Positions 27,495 through 27,697 of a stretch of DNA of 27,697 nucleotides are shown here, one piece after another. Below the pieces are notes generated by a model. That model did no database searches and was not told the DNA's origin. It saw only the letters and a list, made by a program, of their open reading frames with translations. A program made the position numbers and the translations under genes. Positions within the stretch are counted from its first letter, which is position 1, and each line of letters opens with the position of its first letter. The stretch is from Phoronis pallida (Eukaryota; Phoronida; Phoronidae): assembly GCA_028565715.1 (NCBI GenBank), contig JAOXYC010190910.1, positions 1 through 27,697 on the forward strand. The letters are read 5' to 3'.

Positions 27495-27697
27495 GTAAGA
27501 AATTGGCGAAAGAAAGAAACCCGATAGATGTGATACCTATTTAAGGTGGATTCAAACCATTTCCCAAGGTCGTCAGAATTTGATGAAATTCAGACGAGTA
27601 CATGAAGTTTTTAAAATCAATATTGAAAAATTGGTTGTGATACGCGTTCGAGAACTGTAACTCTATTTAAACGTCATTCTATTGAATATTTTACATT
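27495..27697. other. Start of gene B intron 14
   Basis: Begins with the donor GTAAGA. The second half of the EGF module (expected C.C..G..G..C) is not found before the window ends. Confidence 0.75.

Overview
This is eukaryotic genomic DNA, most likely from a marine invertebrate. It is AT-rich, genes are split into many short exons with GT-AG introns of 0.2-2.3 kb, and the introns are full of short non-autonomous transposons, fold-back repeats and a tRNA-derived SINE. A lophotrochozoan such as a bivalve would fit, but that is an inference from general character and not from a diagnostic marker. Nothing bacterial or viral was seen.

The window holds two large genes arranged head to head, both resembling VWDE (von Willebrand factor D and EGF domain protein). 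Gene A is on the minus strand. I reconstruct 20 coding exons from the ATG at 16317 leftwards to a splice donor at 1303, giving 1172 codons with the 3' end outside the window. Gene B is on the plus strand. I reconstruct 14 coding exons from the ATG at 18155 to a donor at 27494, giving 886 codons, also open at the 3' side. Every exon joins the next in phase, and exon lengths divide exactly into the translated residues. The two genes share exon order and intron phases (1,1,1,1,0,0,2,0,0,2,0,0,1), except that gene B has one extra phase-0 intron. They are therefore paralogues from an old duplication, and the ATGs are separated by about 1.8 kb that must hold both promoters.

Shared protein layout: signal peptide; D8C cysteine module (as in uromodulin, GP2, OIT3 and VWDE); Ig-like/beta-rich region; VWD domain with the EGLCG motif; a short Cys-rich stretch ending in a furin-type site (RSRR in A, RKRR in B) followed by an acidic segment; a helical two-exon segment; then an EGF module with CPNDC/CPDDC. 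In gene A the sequence continues through an IPT/TIG-like region and a truncated Cys module to a Ser/Thr-rich mucin-like stalk, a clear transmembrane helix, a basic juxtamembrane tail and a SAM domain. That ending (membrane anchor plus cytoplasmic SAM in place of the EGF array of vertebrate VWDE) is the most unusual thing in the window and suggests a receptor-like VWDE relative.

Layout: 1-1302 fold-back repeat with GTCGCCGT motif clusters; 1303-16317 gene A; 16318-18154 shared upstream region; 18155-27494 gene B; 27495-27697 start of the next gene B intron. Main mobile elements: SINE at about 1466-1625, hAT-like MITE 4040-4394 with 8-bp target duplication, MITE 10043-10348, fold-back 10788-11446, hAT-like MITE 18634-19064 sitting beside a splice donor, fold-backs 23664-24243 and 26357-26709, and a short-word hairpin array 25548-25882.
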